This document shows positions 33,827 to 44,000 of a stretch of 64,000 bases of DNA, piece after piece. Both the position numbers and the translations under genes were made by a program. Source of the DNA: Geomonas sp. RF6 (GTDB lineage Bacteria; Desulfobacterota; Desulfuromonadia; Geobacterales; Geobacteraceae); NCBI RefSeq assembly GCF_021044625.1, contig NZ_CP087999.1:4051001-4115000 (forward strand). Direction: 5' to 3'. Each line of letters begins with the position of its first letter. The first letter of the stretch is position 1. The notes under the pieces are model-generated. The model ran no database searches. It was not told where the DNA came from and saw nothing but the letters and a program-made list of their open reading frames with translations.

Positions 33827-34995
33827 AAGAGATCTACCTGGACAACAACGCCACCACCAAGGTGGACGAGCGGGTTTTCGAGGAGATGCGCCCCTACTTC
33901 TGCGAGCTCTACGGCAACCCGAGCTCCATGCACTTCTTTGGCGGCCAGGTGCAGAAAAAGGTCGACGAGGCGCGCAGCCGTGTTGCTGGGCTCCTCGGAG
34001 CACATCCGGACGAGATCATCTTCAATGCCTGCGGCACCGAGAGCGACAACACGGCCATCCGCTCCGCGCTGGAGGTCTTTCCCGAGAAGAAGCACATCAT
34101 CACCAGCCGCGTCGAGCACCCCGCGGTCCTCACCCAGTGCCGCAACCTGAGCAAGCGCGGCTACCGGGTGACCGAGCTGAACGTCGACGGCGAGGGGCGC
34201 CTCGACATGGGGGAGCTGGAGCGGGCGCTCGACAACGACACTGCGCTCGTGACCCTCATGTGGGCCAACAACGAGACCGGCGTCATCTTCCCAGTCGAAG
34301 AGGCGGCTGCCTTGGCGAAGGAGAAGGGCGCGCTCTTCCACACCGACGCCGTTCAGGCGGTAGGGAAGATACCTATCAACCTCGCCGAGAGCTCCATCGA
34401 CTTCCTTTCCCTCTCCGGACACAAGCTCCATGCGCCGAAGGGGGTAGGGGTTCTGTACGTGCGGCGTGGCACCCCGTTTCGCCCGATGCTGGTCGGCGGG
34501 CACCAGGAGCGCGGTCGCCGGGCCGGTACCGAGAACACCGCGTCGATCATCGCCATGGGGAAGGCGTGCGAACTCGCTCATGTGTACATGGAAGAGGAGA
34601 CGACAAGGGTGCGCGCCCTGCGCGACAGGCTCCAGGCGGAGCTCACCTCCCTTATCCCGAACACGAGGATCAACGGCGGCGAAGCCGAGCGTCTTCCGAA
34701 CACCCTCTCCATCGCCATGGAATTCGTGGAAGGGGAGGGGATCCTTCTCCTTCTCTCCGAGAAGGGCATCTGCGCCTCCTCCGGTAGCGCCTGCACCTCC
34801 GGCTCGCTCGAACCGTCCCACGTCCTGCGCGCCATGGGTGTTCCCTTCACCTGCGCGCACGGCTCGATCCGTTTCTCCCTCTCCCGTTTCACCACCGACG
34901 GCGAGATCGATACCGTGATCAGGGAGCTGCCGCCGATCATCAAGCGGCTGCGCGAGATGTCGCCGTTCGGCAGGGAGTTCCTGCAGCAGAAATAG
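33823..34995 (+). CDS. nifS: Cysteine desulfurase NifS
   Basis: 390 residues. PLP-binding Lys in LSLSGHKLHAPKG, PLP-phosphate region near TDAVQAVGK, and the mobile-loop catalytic Cys in SSGSACTSGSLEPSH. Converts cysteine to alanine and supplies sulfur to the adjacent NifU. Overlaps nifU by four bases. A good terminator follows 24 bases later, so the two genes form a compact operon. Confidence 0.95.
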   Translation: MKEIYLDNNATTKVDERVFEEMRPYFCELYGNPSSMHFFGGQVQKKVDEARSRVAGLLGAHPDEIIFNACGTESDNTAIRSALEVFPEKKHIITSRVEHPAVLTQCRNLSKRGYRVTELNVDGEGRLDMGELERALDNDTALVTLMWANNETGVIFPVEEAAALAKEKGALFHTDAVQAVGKIPINLAESSIDFLSLSGHKLHAPKGVGVLYVRRGTPFRPMLVGGHQERGRRAGTENTASIIAMGKACELAHVYMEEETTRVRALRDRLQAELTSLIPNTRINGGEAERLPNTLSIAMEFVEGEGILLLLSEKGICASSGSACTSGSLEPSHVLRAMGVPFTCAHGSIRFSLSRFTTDGEIDTVIRELPPIIKRLREMSPFGREFLQQK

Positions 34996-35019
34996 CCGCT
35001 GACTTTTTGCGGATGTCAC

Positions 35020-35057
35020 AAGAGGGGGAGGCGCCATTGGTGCTTCCCCCTCTTTTT
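35020..35057 (+). terminator. Terminator after nifS
   Basis: Stem AAGAGGGGGAGGCGCC with GGTGCTTCCCCCTCTT (two G-T pairs), three-base loop, then TTT. Confidence 0.82.
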
Positions 35058-35120
35058 ATGTTTCCTTCGGAGTCCGGAGGAGCGAGTCATGGCGCCGTTC
35101 TTTAGTGGAGCAGGAGCCCG

Positions 35121-35233
35121 GGCGTCCCCTCCCTTTCAAGGGGAGGGATAGGGTGGGGATGGGGTACAACAGTGGTGGCGGGGGGCGAACCCCATCCCCC
35201 TCCTGTCCTCCCCCTTGAAAGGGGAGGGACGCA
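35121..35233. repeat. Long imperfect inverted-repeat element
   Basis: Two roughly 42-base arms, 35123-35164 (CGTCCCCTCCCTTTCAAG...) and 35190-35231 (...CCTTGAAAGGGGAGGGAC), complementary with several mismatches and separated by about 25 bases. Would fold as a cruciform or RNA hairpin. Confidence 0.8.
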
Positions 35234-35310
35234 CTGCCCACGACTTAGCTCTGGCAGATCGCGCTGGTCCGAATTCCCGGATTGGTCCTCCCGAAGCGGG
35301 CATGTTTCTG

Positions 35311-35339
35311 TTGACTTGACCACGACGCTGCATTAATAG
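35311..35339 (+). promoter_or_regulatory. Promoter candidate for the UbiD-family gene
   Basis: TTGACT at 35311 and TAATAG at 35334 with a 17-base spacer; the TTG start would lie about 30 bases from the transcription start. Confidence 0.55.
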
Positions 35340-35376
35340 TGGGAAGCTTTGTCAAATCGCAGTAGTGGAGGGGCTG

Positions 35377-37215
35377 TTGGGGTATCGTAATCTGCAGTCG
35401 TGTGTGGCGAACCTGGAACGGACCGGGGCGCTGATCAGGATAGATGAGGAGCTTTCCCCCGATCTGGAGATCGGTGCGGTACAGCGGCGGGTCTACCAGG
35501 CGGGGGGCCCGGCTCTCCTCTTCACCCGGGTGAAGGGGTGCCCCTTCCCGATGCTCGGAAACCTCTTCGGGACGCTCGACCGCACCCGCTACATCTTCCG
35601 CGACACCCTCCATGCGGTGGAGCGTCTCGTCCAGCTGAAGCTCGACCCGCGCACCCTCCTGAAGGAGCCGCAGGCCCTTCTCAGCGTCGTTCCCGCAGCG
35701 CTGCACCTCCTTCCGCGAAAGGTCTCCCGCGGGGCGGCGCTGGCGCACCGCATCTCCCTTGACCGTCTGCCGCAGCTGAAGTCGTGGCCGATGGACGGCG
35801 GCGCCTTCGTCACTTTGCCCCAGGTCTACTCGGAAAGCGTCCGTCGACCCGGCGTGCGCCACTCCAACCTCGGGATGTACCGGGTGCAGATCTCCGGCAA
35901 CAGCTACGCGGCGAACGAAGCCGGCGTGCACTACCAGATCCACCGCGGCATCGGCTTTCACCACGCCGAGGCACTGGAGGAGGGGGTGCCGTTCCGCGTC
36001 AATGTCTTCGTGGGGGGCGCGCCGTCGATGACGGTCGCCGCCGTCATGCCCCTCCCGGAAGGGATGCCGGAGCTTTCCTTCGCCGGCCTGCTCGCCGGCC
36101 ATCGCATCGACATGGTGGATCTTCCCGGGCACCTCCCTCTTCCCGCGGAGGCCGACTTCTGCATCGTCGGGAGCATCGATCCGCGGCGCACCCTCCCGGA
36201 GGGGCCGTTCGGGGACCACTTGGGCTATTACAGCCTGTGCCACGACTTCCCGGTCCTGAAGGTGGAGGCGGTCTATCACCGCCCCGGGGCGATCTGGCCC
36301 TTCACCACGGTGGGGCGCCCCCCGCAGGAGGACACCTCCTTCGGAGCCTTCATTCACGAGCTCACCGGGCCCCTCATCCCCAGCGTCATTCCAGGGGTAA
36401 AAGCGGTGCACGCGGTCGATGCGGCAGGGGTCCATCCGCTCCTGCTGGCGATAGGGAGCGAGCGGTACGTGCCGTACGCCGAGCGGAACACCCCGCAGGA
36501 GCTTCTCACCATCGCCAACGCCATTCTCGGGCAGGGGCAGCTTTCCCTGGCAAAGTACCTGATGATATCGTGCCACGAGGATGATCCGCATCTCGACGTG
36601 CACGACATCGCCTCCTTCCTCCGGCACGTGCTGGAGCGGATCGATCTCACGCGCGACCTGCACTTTCAGACCGCGACCACGATGGATACCCTCGACTACA
36701 CCGGGGGCGCCCTCAACAGCGGCTCGAAGGTCGTCTTCGCCGCTGTGGGAGAGAAGAGGCGCACCCTCGCCACGGAGCTGCCGGCGGACTTCCGCCTCCC
36801 GGACGGATTCACCGCGCCGCATCTGTGCCTCCCCGGGGTCGTCGCCGTGCAGGGGCCTCTATGTGGAAGTGCCACGGGGGATGGCGACGCGGATATGGAA
36901 AGGCTGTGCCGCTCGTTGGAAGGGGTGGCGGGGCTGGATTCCATCCCGCTCCTCGTGGTGGTCGACGACAGCAGATTCACTGCGGCTTCTCTCAACAACT
37001 TCCTGTGGGTCACCTTCACCCGGTCCGATCCCGCTTCCGACATCTACGGGGTTGGGGCGGCAACCGTGCGGAAGAAGTGGGGGTGCCGCGGACCTCTGGT
37101 GATAGACGCCCGGGTGAAGCCGCACCACGCGCCCCCTTTGATTGACGACCCCGAGGTGGAGCGCACCGTCGATGAACTCGGCGCCCCCGGCCGCCCGCTG
37201 CACGGCATTATATAA
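35377..37215 (+). CDS. UbiD-family decarboxylase, probably menaquinone (futalosine pathway)
   Basis: 612 residues from TTG 35377, chosen for GGAGG five bases upstream and a product starting MGYRNLQSCVANLE; GTG 35365 lacks a binding site. UbiD core motifs include NLGMYRVQISG, GVHYQIHRGIG, EGPFGDHLGYY and IPGVKAVHAVDAAG. The length matches the long UbiD type linked to futalosine menaquinone synthesis rather than the shorter ubiquinone enzyme. Family enzymes use prenylated FMN made by a UbiX partner, which is not encoded in this window. MqnA at 26765 supports the pathway call. Stands alone behind its own promoter. Confidence 0.82.
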   Translation: MGYRNLQSCVANLERTGALIRIDEELSPDLEIGAVQRRVYQAGGPALLFTRVKGCPFPMLGNLFGTLDRTRYIFRDTLHAVERLVQLKLDPRTLLKEPQALLSVVPAALHLLPRKVSRGAALAHRISLDRLPQLKSWPMDGGAFVTLPQVYSESVRRPGVRHSNLGMYRVQISGNSYAANEAGVHYQIHRGIGFHHAEALEEGVPFRVNVFVGGAPSMTVAAVMPLPEGMPELSFAGLLAGHRIDMVDLPGHLPLPAEADFCIVGSIDPRRTLPEGPFGDHLGYYSLCHDFPVLKVEAVYHRPGAIWPFTTVGRPPQEDTSFGAFIHELTGPLIPSVIPGVKAVHAVDAAGVHPLLLAIGSERYVPYAERNTPQELLTIANAILGQGQLSLAKYLMISCHEDDPHLDVHDIASFLRHVLERIDLTRDLHFQTATTMDTLDYTGGALNSGSKVVFAAVGEKRRTLATELPADFRLPDGFTAPHLCLPGVVAVQGPLCGSATGDGDADMERLCRSLEGVAGLDSIPLLVVVDDSRFTAASLNNFLWVTFTRSDPASDIYGVGAATVRKKWGCRGPLVIDARVKPHHAPPLIDDPEVERTVDELGAPGRPLHGII

Positions 37216-37288
37216 ATAAGGCTATCGGAGATTGGCACGCGCTCTCCCCTCTCGTGCAGGGGGGGGAGCTAAATCAGCAGAGGACGTA

Positions 37289-38047
37289 TTGAGCAAGGAA
37301 AGACTGGACAAACTGGTGCTGGACCGCGGGCTCGCGCCGTCGCGGGAGAAGGCGAAGGCGCTCATCATGGCCGGGCAGGTGGTGGTTAACGACCACCTGG
37401 CAGATAAGGCTGGGCTCCTTGTCCCGCTGGAGGCGGAGATCCGCCTGAAGGGTGAACCGCTCCCCTATGTGAGCCGCGGCGGCCTGAAGCTGGCACACGC
37501 ACTGGCGACCTTCGGCATAGAGGTCACGGACCTCACCGCCATCGATGTCGGGGCCTCCACCGGAGGCTTCACCGACTGCCTCCTGCAGCGCGGCGCCCGC
37601 CGGGTCATAGCGGTCGATGTCGGCTACGGCCAGCTCGCCTGGAAGCTGCGCGAGGATCCGCGGGTGGTGAACCTGGAGAAGACGAACATCCGCCATCTGG
37701 AGCCCTCGGGGGTCCCCGAGCTCGCGCAGATCGCGGTCATCGACGCCTCCTTCATATCGCTGGACAAGGTCCTCCCGTCTACCCTGCGCCTCGTTCTCCC
37801 CGGCGCCGTCATCGTCGCCCTCATAAAGCCGCAGTTCGAGGTCGGGCGCGGACAGGTGGGGAAGGGGGGGGTGGTGCGCGACCAGAAGAAGCACGCGGAG
37901 GTCGTGGAAAATATCTCCGCCCTCGCCGCGTCTCTCGGTCTGGAGGTACTGGGAGTCTGCGAGTCGCCGATTCTCGGTCCCGCGGGGAACAAGGAGTTTC
38001 TCATTCACCTGCAAAAAAAGTGTGCAGATAGCGATACAAAACTTTGA
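37289..38047 (+). CDS. tlyA: TlyA-family rRNA 2'-O-methyltransferase
   Basis: 252 residues from TTG 37289 (AGAGGA upstream); in-frame extension to 37232 would add 19 residues without similarity to the family. S4 RNA-binding domain first ([20 protein letters not shown]), then FtsJ-like methyltransferase with SAM motif [16 protein letters not shown] and catalytic-site segments ([28 protein letters not shown]). Methylates ribose of a cytidine in rRNA in characterised members; homologues have also been called haemolysins. Followed by an intrinsic terminator. Confidence 0.9.
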   Translation: MSKERLDKLVLDRGLAPSREKAKALIMAGQVVVNDHLADKAGLLVPLEAEIRLKGEPLPYVSRGGLKLAHALATFGIEVTDLTAIDVGASTGGFTDCLLQRGARRVIAVDVGYGQLAWKLREDPRVVNLEKTNIRHLEPSGVPELAQIAVIDASFISLDKVLPSTLRLVLPGAVIVALIKPQFEVGRGQVGKGGVVRDQKKHAEVVENISALAASLGLEVLGVCESPILGPAGNKEFLIHLQKKCADSDTKL

Positions 38048-38107
38048 CGCCTGTGGCGGCAAATGCTAGTATGGCTGCGCTGGAAGGTCGAACCTGAAGG
38101 ATATTTC

Positions 38108-38132
38108 GCCGGAGACCGATCTCCGGCTTTTT
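38108..38132 (+). terminator. Terminator after tlyA
   Basis: Perfect 8-bp stem GCCGGAGA/TCTCCGGC with CCGA loop, followed by five T residues. Confidence 0.85.
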
Positions 38133-38187
38133 GATGAATCGGCTAAACCGGCTGTACCTTATGCCGATGTTATGAAGGGGAGGGACG

Positions 38188-38532
38188 ATGAGCAGTTGCC
38201 TGTTTTGCAAGATGGCCAGCGGCGAGATTCCGGTAAAGAAAGTGTACGAAGATGAGCACCTCTTCGCCATCGAAGACATCAATCCGGTAGCCCCGATACA
38301 CCTCCTCATCATTACCAAAGAACACATCACCAACGCACCCGATCTGCAGGGGGAGCACGACGCCGCCATCGGCTCGGTCTTTCGCGTTGCGGCGCAGTTG
38401 GCGAAAGAGAGGGGCGTCGCCGAAGACGGTTTCAGGATCGTCAACAACACGAACGCCGGCGCCGGCCAGTCCGTTTTCCACATCCATTTTCACCTGCTTG
38501 CGGGTCGCAGGCTGACCTGGCCTCCGGGGTAG
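38188..38532 (+). CDS. HIT family protein (Hint/HinT type)
   Basis: 114 residues. Begins SCLFCKMASGEIPVKKVYED, with the CxxC of many HinT proteins, and ends in the histidine triad QSVFHIHFHLLAGR. Members hydrolyse adenosine phosphoramidates or related nucleotides in the cytoplasm. AGGGGAGGG upstream supports ATG 38188. Length and motif are normal; no functional link to neighbours is evident. Confidence 0.93.
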   Translation: MSSCLFCKMASGEIPVKKVYEDEHLFAIEDINPVAPIHLLIITKEHITNAPDLQGEHDAAIGSVFRVAAQLAKERGVAEDGFRIVNNTNAGAGQSVFHIHFHLLAGRRLTWPPG

Positions 38533-38606
38533 CCCCGGAAAGGTTGCAGCACCTTCGGCAGGATCGCACAGTCTAGAGTCGTCTAGAGTCATCGAAGGAG
38601 ATGCAC

Positions 38607-39119
38607 ATGAAAAAGTGGCTTGTTGCAGCAATCCTCCTCTACGCCCTTCCGCTCATTGCCCAGACCTATGAGTGGACCGACGAGCGCGGCACCGTCAACT
38701 TCACGGAGGATCTCGGGAAGGTCCCACCGAAGTATCGCAAGAAAGCGAAGCTCATCGGCGAAGAGAGCGGCGCGCCGCAGGTCACGGAAGAGACGGAGCC
38801 GGCGAAGGGGAAGGGGGCCGAAGGAAAGGGAAAGGGCTCCGAGGCCCGCGCCGAAAAGAAGGTGTACGGCGGGAAGGATGAGAAGGTCTGGCGCGAGGAG
38901 TTCGGACGCGCCAATGCCGATCTGAAGGCTGCCGAGAAGGACGAGGCGGAGCTGCGGGCCCGCATTTCCGATACCTCCAGGATGTCCCGCACCGAGTATC
39001 TCACGATCCAGAATTCCCTGAAGCACGCCGAGTTCAGGGTGCAGGACCTGAAAAAGAAGCTGGACCAGCTGAACGCCCGGGCGGATAAGGCGGATCTCCC
39101 CGGCGATCTGCGCCAGTAG
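38607..39119 (+). CDS. DUF4124 periplasmic protein with coiled coil
   Basis: 170 residues from ATG 38607, for which AAGGAG has ideal spacing; ATG 38601 is two codons upstream. Signal peptide KKWLVAAILLYALPLIAQ, then DUF4124 (YEWTDERGTVNFTEDL, residues about 20-50). A Lys/Glu/Gly-rich disordered part follows, then a long coiled coil (ADLKAAEKDEAELRARIS, EFRVQDLKKKLDQLNAR). Secreted to the periplasm; function unknown. The DUF4124 domain is common in periplasmic proteins of proteobacteria. It stands alone with its own terminator. Confidence 0.78.
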   Translation: MKKWLVAAILLYALPLIAQTYEWTDERGTVNFTEDLGKVPPKYRKKAKLIGEESGAPQVTEETEPAKGKGAEGKGKGSEARAEKKVYGGKDEKVWREEFGRANADLKAAEKDEAELRARISDTSRMSRTEYLTIQNSLKHAEFRVQDLKKKLDQLNARADKADLPGDLRQ

Positions 39120-39145
39120 AAAGATCCCCCGCGAGATGTACGAGA

Positions 39146-39180
39146 GGCCCGGACGGTGACAACCGCTCGGGCCTTTTTCT
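39146..39180 (+). terminator. Terminator after the DUF4124 gene
   Basis: Stem AGGCCCG/CGGGCCT with an inner CGGT/ACCG pair, followed by TTTT. Confidence 0.8.
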
Positions 39181-39244
39181 ATGGTCCTCCCGTAATTCGG
39201 CGCACCAAAGTCTGTGTGTCCTGAAAGGAGGCGAGTGCTACTAC

Positions 39245-39282
39245 GTTCCCCCCTTTGCGAAGGGGGGACAGGGGGGATTTGC
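39245..39282 (+). repeat. C6/G6 hairpin repeat, copy 3
   Basis: Same unit as 19666: GTTCCCCCCTTTGCGAAG, GGGGGACAGGGGGGATTTG. Lies between the DUF4124 terminator and lgt. Confidence 0.85.
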
Positions 39283-39403
39283 CTTTCGCCGGAACATCCG
39301 ACCACCGCCACGCTTCGCTGTCCCATGCACCGGCGGCGCGGCGATTGACACCTCTGCCTTTTGCTGCTAGGTTTACCTGCCAATTTACCCTCAGGAGAAC
39401 CTC

Positions 39404-40177
39404 ATGACCTACCCCCACATCGACCCGGTATTCCTGAAGCTCGGGCCGCTGGAGTTTCGCTGGTACGGCCTCATGTACATCTGCGCCTTTCTCGCCGCCT
39501 ACTTCATCATCCGCTCCGGGGTGAAGCGAAAGGGTCTCCCCCTCGATACCGAAGGTGTGGCCGATCTCGTCTTCACCGTCGCGCTCGGGATCGTCCTCGG
39601 CGGGCGTCTCGGATACATCCTCTTTTACAACCTGGACTACTACCTCGCGCACCCCGCGAAGCTCTTTGCGGTATGGGAAGGGGGGATGTCCTTCCACGGC
39701 GGGTTGATCGGCGCCACCGTCGCCGGGGTGTACTTCATCAGGAAGCACAAGCTCCCGTTCTATCCGCTGGCGGACCTCGGCTTTCTCGCCGCCCCGATCG
39801 GCCTCGGGCTCGGCAGGATAGGAAATTTCATAAACGGGGAGCTGTACGGCAGGGTCACCGACGTCCCGTGGGGGATGGTGTTTCCGGGAGGGGGGGAGGT
39901 GCCGCGCCACCCTTCCCAGCTCTACGAGGCGCTCCTGGAAGGGGTGCTGATGTTCGTCATCCTCTTCGCGGTCTCGCGGAAGGTTCGCCAGGACGGTGTC
40001 GTGTTCTGGGGTTTCATCTGCCTGTACGGCCTTTTCCGCTTCTGCCTCGAGTTCTTTCGGGAGCCGGACGCGCAGCTCGGCTTCCTCATGGGGGGGCTCT
40101 CCATGGGGCAGCTCCTGAGCCTTCCGATGTTCCTCATCGGCGGCGGGATGGTGATCCAGCGGCTCAGGCGCGGCTAG
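39404..40177 (+). CDS. lgt: Prolipoprotein diacylglyceryl transferase
   Basis: 257 residues with seven predicted membrane helices. Lgt signature GRIGNFINGELYGR at about residues 140-153; N-terminal PHIDPVFLKLGPLEFRWYGL and HPSQLYEALLEG are also typical. Transfers diacylglyceryl from phosphatidylglycerol to the lipobox Cys of prolipoproteins, several of which are encoded here (16778, 13183, 46317, 48008, 60865). CAGGAG precedes the ATG. It converges on the minus-strand operon with three bases between the stops. Confidence 0.96.
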   Translation: MTYPHIDPVFLKLGPLEFRWYGLMYICAFLAAYFIIRSGVKRKGLPLDTEGVADLVFTVALGIVLGGRLGYILFYNLDYYLAHPAKLFAVWEGGMSFHGGLIGATVAGVYFIRKHKLPFYPLADLGFLAAPIGLGLGRIGNFINGELYGRVTDVPWGMVFPGGGEVPRHPSQLYEALLEGVLMFVILFAVSRKVRQDGVVFWGFICLYGLFRFCLEFFREPDAQLGFLMGGLSMGQLLSLPMFLIGGGMVIQRLRRG

Positions 40178-40180
40178 AGG

Positions 40181-40609
40181 TCACACCAGCTTCTTTTTCA
40201 TCTCCAGGATATTTTCGGTGGACTTTTTGCGGTAGCAGACGGTGTCCATGAGGGAGCGGATCAGGAAGATGCCGCGGCCGCGGTCTTCCAGTTCCTCAAA
40301 GTTGGGTGGGGGGATGGAGTTGATATCGAAGCCCTGGCCGTCGTCGTAGACGCTGATGGTGATCTCGTCGGACCTGATGTGTATCACGATCCGCACCATC
40401 CGCTCCGGCTCCGCCGGGCCTGCATGCTTTATGGCGTTCACCATCGCCTCGGTGAGCACCAGGTTCAGGTGGTAGGCCAGGGTCTCCCGGTCCCCCTGAT
40501 ACCTGTCGAGCTCTTTGGCGATGTCCTCGCCTATGCGCCCGATAAGACTCAGGTATCTGGTCTTGTTGGGAACCTTTATCTCCACCTCGACGGGATTTCC
40601 TTCCATCAT
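40181..40609 (-). CDS. RsbW-like HATPase anti-sigma/switch kinase
   Basis: 142 residues. GHKL ATPase of the RsbW/SpoIIAB group: N box LTEAMVNAIKHAG, G1 VYDDGQGFDI and G2 DRGRGIFLIRSLMD. No sensor or membrane part. In partner switching this kinase phosphorylates the STAS antagonist and sequesters its target when not bound to it. The STAS gene is 21 bases upstream and a PP2C phosphatase gene beyond it, completing the set. No sigma factor lies in the operon, so the target is elsewhere or is another protein. Confidence 0.87.
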   Translation of the reverse strand: MMEGNPVEVEIKVPNKTRYLSLIGRIGEDIAKELDRYQGDRETLAYHLNLVLTEAMVNAIKHAGPAEPERMVRIVIHIRSDEITISVYDDGQGFDINSIPPPNFEELEDRGRGIFLIRSLMDTVCYRKKSTENILEMKKKLV

Positions 40610-40630
40610 GCGCCTCGCTGAAACGCGTTC

Positions 40631-40969
40631 CTATTGAAAATTGTCAATCGCCTCCGCGCTGGATGGAAAGATCTCGAAAACCCGGTGCAAGCGGGTGAGC
40701 TCGAACATCGATTTGACTTGGGTCTGCAGTGAGGAGAGCTTCAGGTTTCCCTGGTGGGAGATGGCGTTCTTGAAGCCGGAGACGAGCGCGCCGAGCCCGG
40801 AGCTGTCTATGAAACGCACCTCCTTCAGGTCGATGAGGACGTTCTTCTTTCCCTCTTCGAAGAGCTTTTGCACCACCACCTTCAGCTCCCCGGAGTTGTG
40901 GGCATCGAGGCGCTCTTCCTTCACGTAGATGATCTCTATCTCGTTGCGCATTTCGGTGTGCAGATTCAT
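40631..40969 (-). CDS. STAS-domain anti-anti-sigma factor
   Basis: 112 residues, a complete STAS domain. The phosphorylatable serine motif is FIDSSGLGALVSGFK (DSSG), and the segment EERLDAHNSGELK matches the N-terminal part. Expected to be phosphorylated by the HATPase at 40181 and dephosphorylated by the PP2C domain at 41063. GGAGG precedes the ATG. Spacing to the phosphatase gene is 93 bases, so transcription is probably shared. Confidence 0.9.
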   Translation of the reverse strand: MNLHTEMRNEIEIIYVKEERLDAHNSGELKVVVQKLFEEGKKNVLIDLKEVRFIDSSGLGALVSGFKNAISHQGNLKLSSLQTQVKSMFELTRLHRVFEIFPSSAEAIDNFQ

Positions 40970-41062
40970 GGCCCCCTCCTCCGTAAAGGTCCCAATTCCT
41001 AGCTGTATTGTGCATTACTGCGCCTGCTTTAGCAAGAGCCTGCCCCTCGGCCTTTCCCGGGT

Positions 41063-44000
41063 TTAAAGCACCTTCATGACTACCATGGAAACATCATCCT
41101 GTAAAGCCGAGCTCCCGGTGAAGCCCCGCACCGTCTGAAGGACCCCTTCCACGATCCGCTCGGGGTCCCTCTCCTCCAGCATCGCCACCAGTGTCGAGCA
41201 GAGCCTGTCGATTCCGAAGAGATCGCCGGCAGCGTCCTGCGCCTCGATGATCCCGTCGGTGTACACGAAGAGAAGGTCCCCCGCTTCGAGGCGGACCTGG
41301 CGCTCCTCGAAGAGGACGTCGTGGTTCACCCCGAGGATGAGCCCTTCGGCGTCGAGCTCCTCCCACCTCTCTCCCCTGAAGAGAAGGGGAGGGGTGTGCC
41401 CTGCGTTGGAGTAGCTCAGGGTGCGCGTCTCGGCATCGTACTTGCCGCAGAACATGGTGATGAAGAGCTCGGCCCGGGAGAGATCATCAAAGAGGAGCTC
41501 GTTTAAGACGTTCAGCGCCTCGCCCGTGGTGATGGTGCGCTGCATCTGGGCGCGCAGCACGGAGCGGGTTTCCACCATGATGAGGGCGGCGCCGACGCTG
41601 TGCCCTGATACGTCCGCCATGACGAGGTCTACAAGGCCGTTGCCGCGCTGGAAAAAATCGTAGTAGTCGCCGCCGACGTGGGTGGCGGGGATGCAGCGGG
41701 CTGCGAGCGCCACCCCCTTCACCTCCGGCGGGCTGTCGGGCAGGAGGGATAGCTGGATCTGCTTTGCGAGCTCCAGGTCGCGCACGACCTTCGCGTGCTC
41801 CAGCTGCGCCGCCTCCTTCTGGCGGCGTTCCTGCTCCCTCGCTTCCCGCTCCTCCACGATACGCACCGCCTGGGCGAGCTGGCCGGCGAGGCTCTCCAGC
41901 AGCTCCACGAACTGCTCGGTAAAGAGCCCGACGATGGAGCGCGAGTAGACGGAGAGGACGCCGACCGCCGGTGCCCCTTCGCTGGCGATGGGGATGTGGG
42001 CAAAGGATCTGATACCCTCCTCCGCCACGAGCTTTCGGGAGGCAGGCTTTGTGACGTAGTCGGCGTCGTTGAAAAACTCCGTGCGGCGGCCGAGGAATGC
42101 CTCCCCTATGTGGCTCTCGATCTCCGGGAGCCGGTCCTCCACCTTTATGCGCTCCCCACCTTCACCCTTGGCGCAGGCGACCTTCAGCACACCTCCCCGG
42201 TCGACAAGTCTGATGACGCACAGGTCCACCTTGAACTCGCGCAAAAGGAGGGTCAGCAGGTCCTCCATTATGATGTTGAGATCGAGCGTGCGGTTCATGA
42301 TCTCCGAGGCGCGCAGCCTCACGAAGAGCGCCTCCCTGCTCTCGTCCCGGGAGGTGCGCACGGTGGAGAAGATGTCGTACACCGGCTCCAGGCGCGATCC
42401 CACGTCGGAGAGGAAGCTCTCCACCACCGCCCCCGCCGCGGCACCGCCGAGGGAGCCGGCGAGCGTCTTCTCCACGAAGCGCTTCAGGCTCGGGAGCTCG
42501 AAGTCCGACACCCCCCCTTTGCTGTCGATCTCCCGGTCACCGAGGTAGTCGCTGATGGCGCTGTACGCCTGGGGCTCGCCGATGAATTTCGCCATGAGGT
42601 TCACGAACTGCACGATCGTCACCGGTTTGGAGAGGCGCTTCGTCTCCCAGCGGGGGTGGTCCTCCTTCCGGGAGGCGAGTTTCACGAACTTGCCGAGCTG
42701 CTCCCTTTCCCCCTCCTCCTGCCCGACGATGACGGAGACGGAGACGTACGCCGCGAGGTTCAGGAAGAGGCTCCAGAAGAGTGCGTGGCTGATCGGATCG
42801 AGCCCGGTGAGGCCGAAGAGGGCGTGCGGATTGAGGAGCCCCATTCCTTCAGGCCCCGGGGAGAAGAGCGTATCCCTGAAGGGACCGGCGGGAAGAAGGC
42901 TCGGGAAGAGGAGGGTATAGCACCACACGGCGAAGCCGACCGCGATCCCGGCGAGCGCGCCCCCCTTGCTGCCGCGGGGCCAGTACATGCCGCCGAAGAA
43001 GGCGGGCGCCAGCTGGGTCACCGCCACGAAGGAGACGAGCCCCATCTCCGTCAGGGGGTACTCCGCCGGCACGACCATCTGGTAGAGGTACCCTGTGAGG
43101 ACCACGAGGAAGATCCCCCCCCTCTTCAGGCTGATGAGGAGGACCGGGAACCACCCCCCCGGGGTCATGCGGAGAACGAGAGGCATCACCACGTGGTTCA
43201 GCACCATGGTGGAAATCGCCACCGACTCCACCATCACCATCCCGGCGGATGCGGAGAATCCCCCCATAAAGACGAGGAGCGCGAGCCAGGGGTATTCCTC
43301 CATCAGCGGCAGGTTGAGGACGAAGTACTCGGCGCCCGTTGCCCCTCCGGTGAGGAGTATCCCCGCGCACGCCAGGGGCATGACGAAGAGTGTGAAAAGA
43401 AAGAGGTAGGCAGGAAAGGCCCAGGCAGCCTTCGTGACGTGCCTCTCGTCCGAGTTTTCCAGCACCATGACCTGGAACTGGCGCGGCATCAGCATGACCG
43501 CACTCATGGAGAGAATGAGGAAGGTGAAGACGGAGGTGTAGGAGCGTGTCCCGCTCCCGCCCAGGGTGAAGAGCTCGGCTAGCAGGGCGGGATTCCCCCG
43601 CTGCAGGCGCCCGAAGATGTCACCCATGCCGCCGAAGATGCCGTAGGTGACGGTTGCCCCGACGATGAGGAAGGAGACGAGCTTCACCACCGACTCGAGT
43701 GCGATGGCGGCCACGAGTCCGTCGTGGCGCTCGGTGGAGTCGAGGTGGCGCGCCCCGAAGATGGTGCTGAAGATCCCGAGGATCAGTGCCGCTGTCAGAC
43801 CCGGGTGGGTGATGTCGCAGTGCTCCAGGAACGACAGGTAAAAGGTGTGGCTGCCGGTAATGACGGCAAAGGAGGTGGAGACCGCGCGCAACTGCAGGGC
43901 GAGGTACGGCATGACCCCCACCAGCGACACGACCGTTATCAGCGCGCCGAGCCGCTGCGATTTGCCGTAGCGTGAGGAGATGAAGTCCGCGATGGAGGTG

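Larger units (their letters stand above)
34996..35376 (+). other. Non-coding gap after nifS
   Basis: No gene seen. Contains the nifS terminator (35020-35057), a long inverted-repeat element (35121-35233) and a promoter candidate (35311-35339) for the UbiD-family gene. Confidence 0.75.

Noticed and set aside
32972-34995. Nitrogen fixation cluster
   Set aside because: Only nifU and nifS are present; no nitrogenase or other nif genes are nearby, so they are read as general Fe-S assembly.
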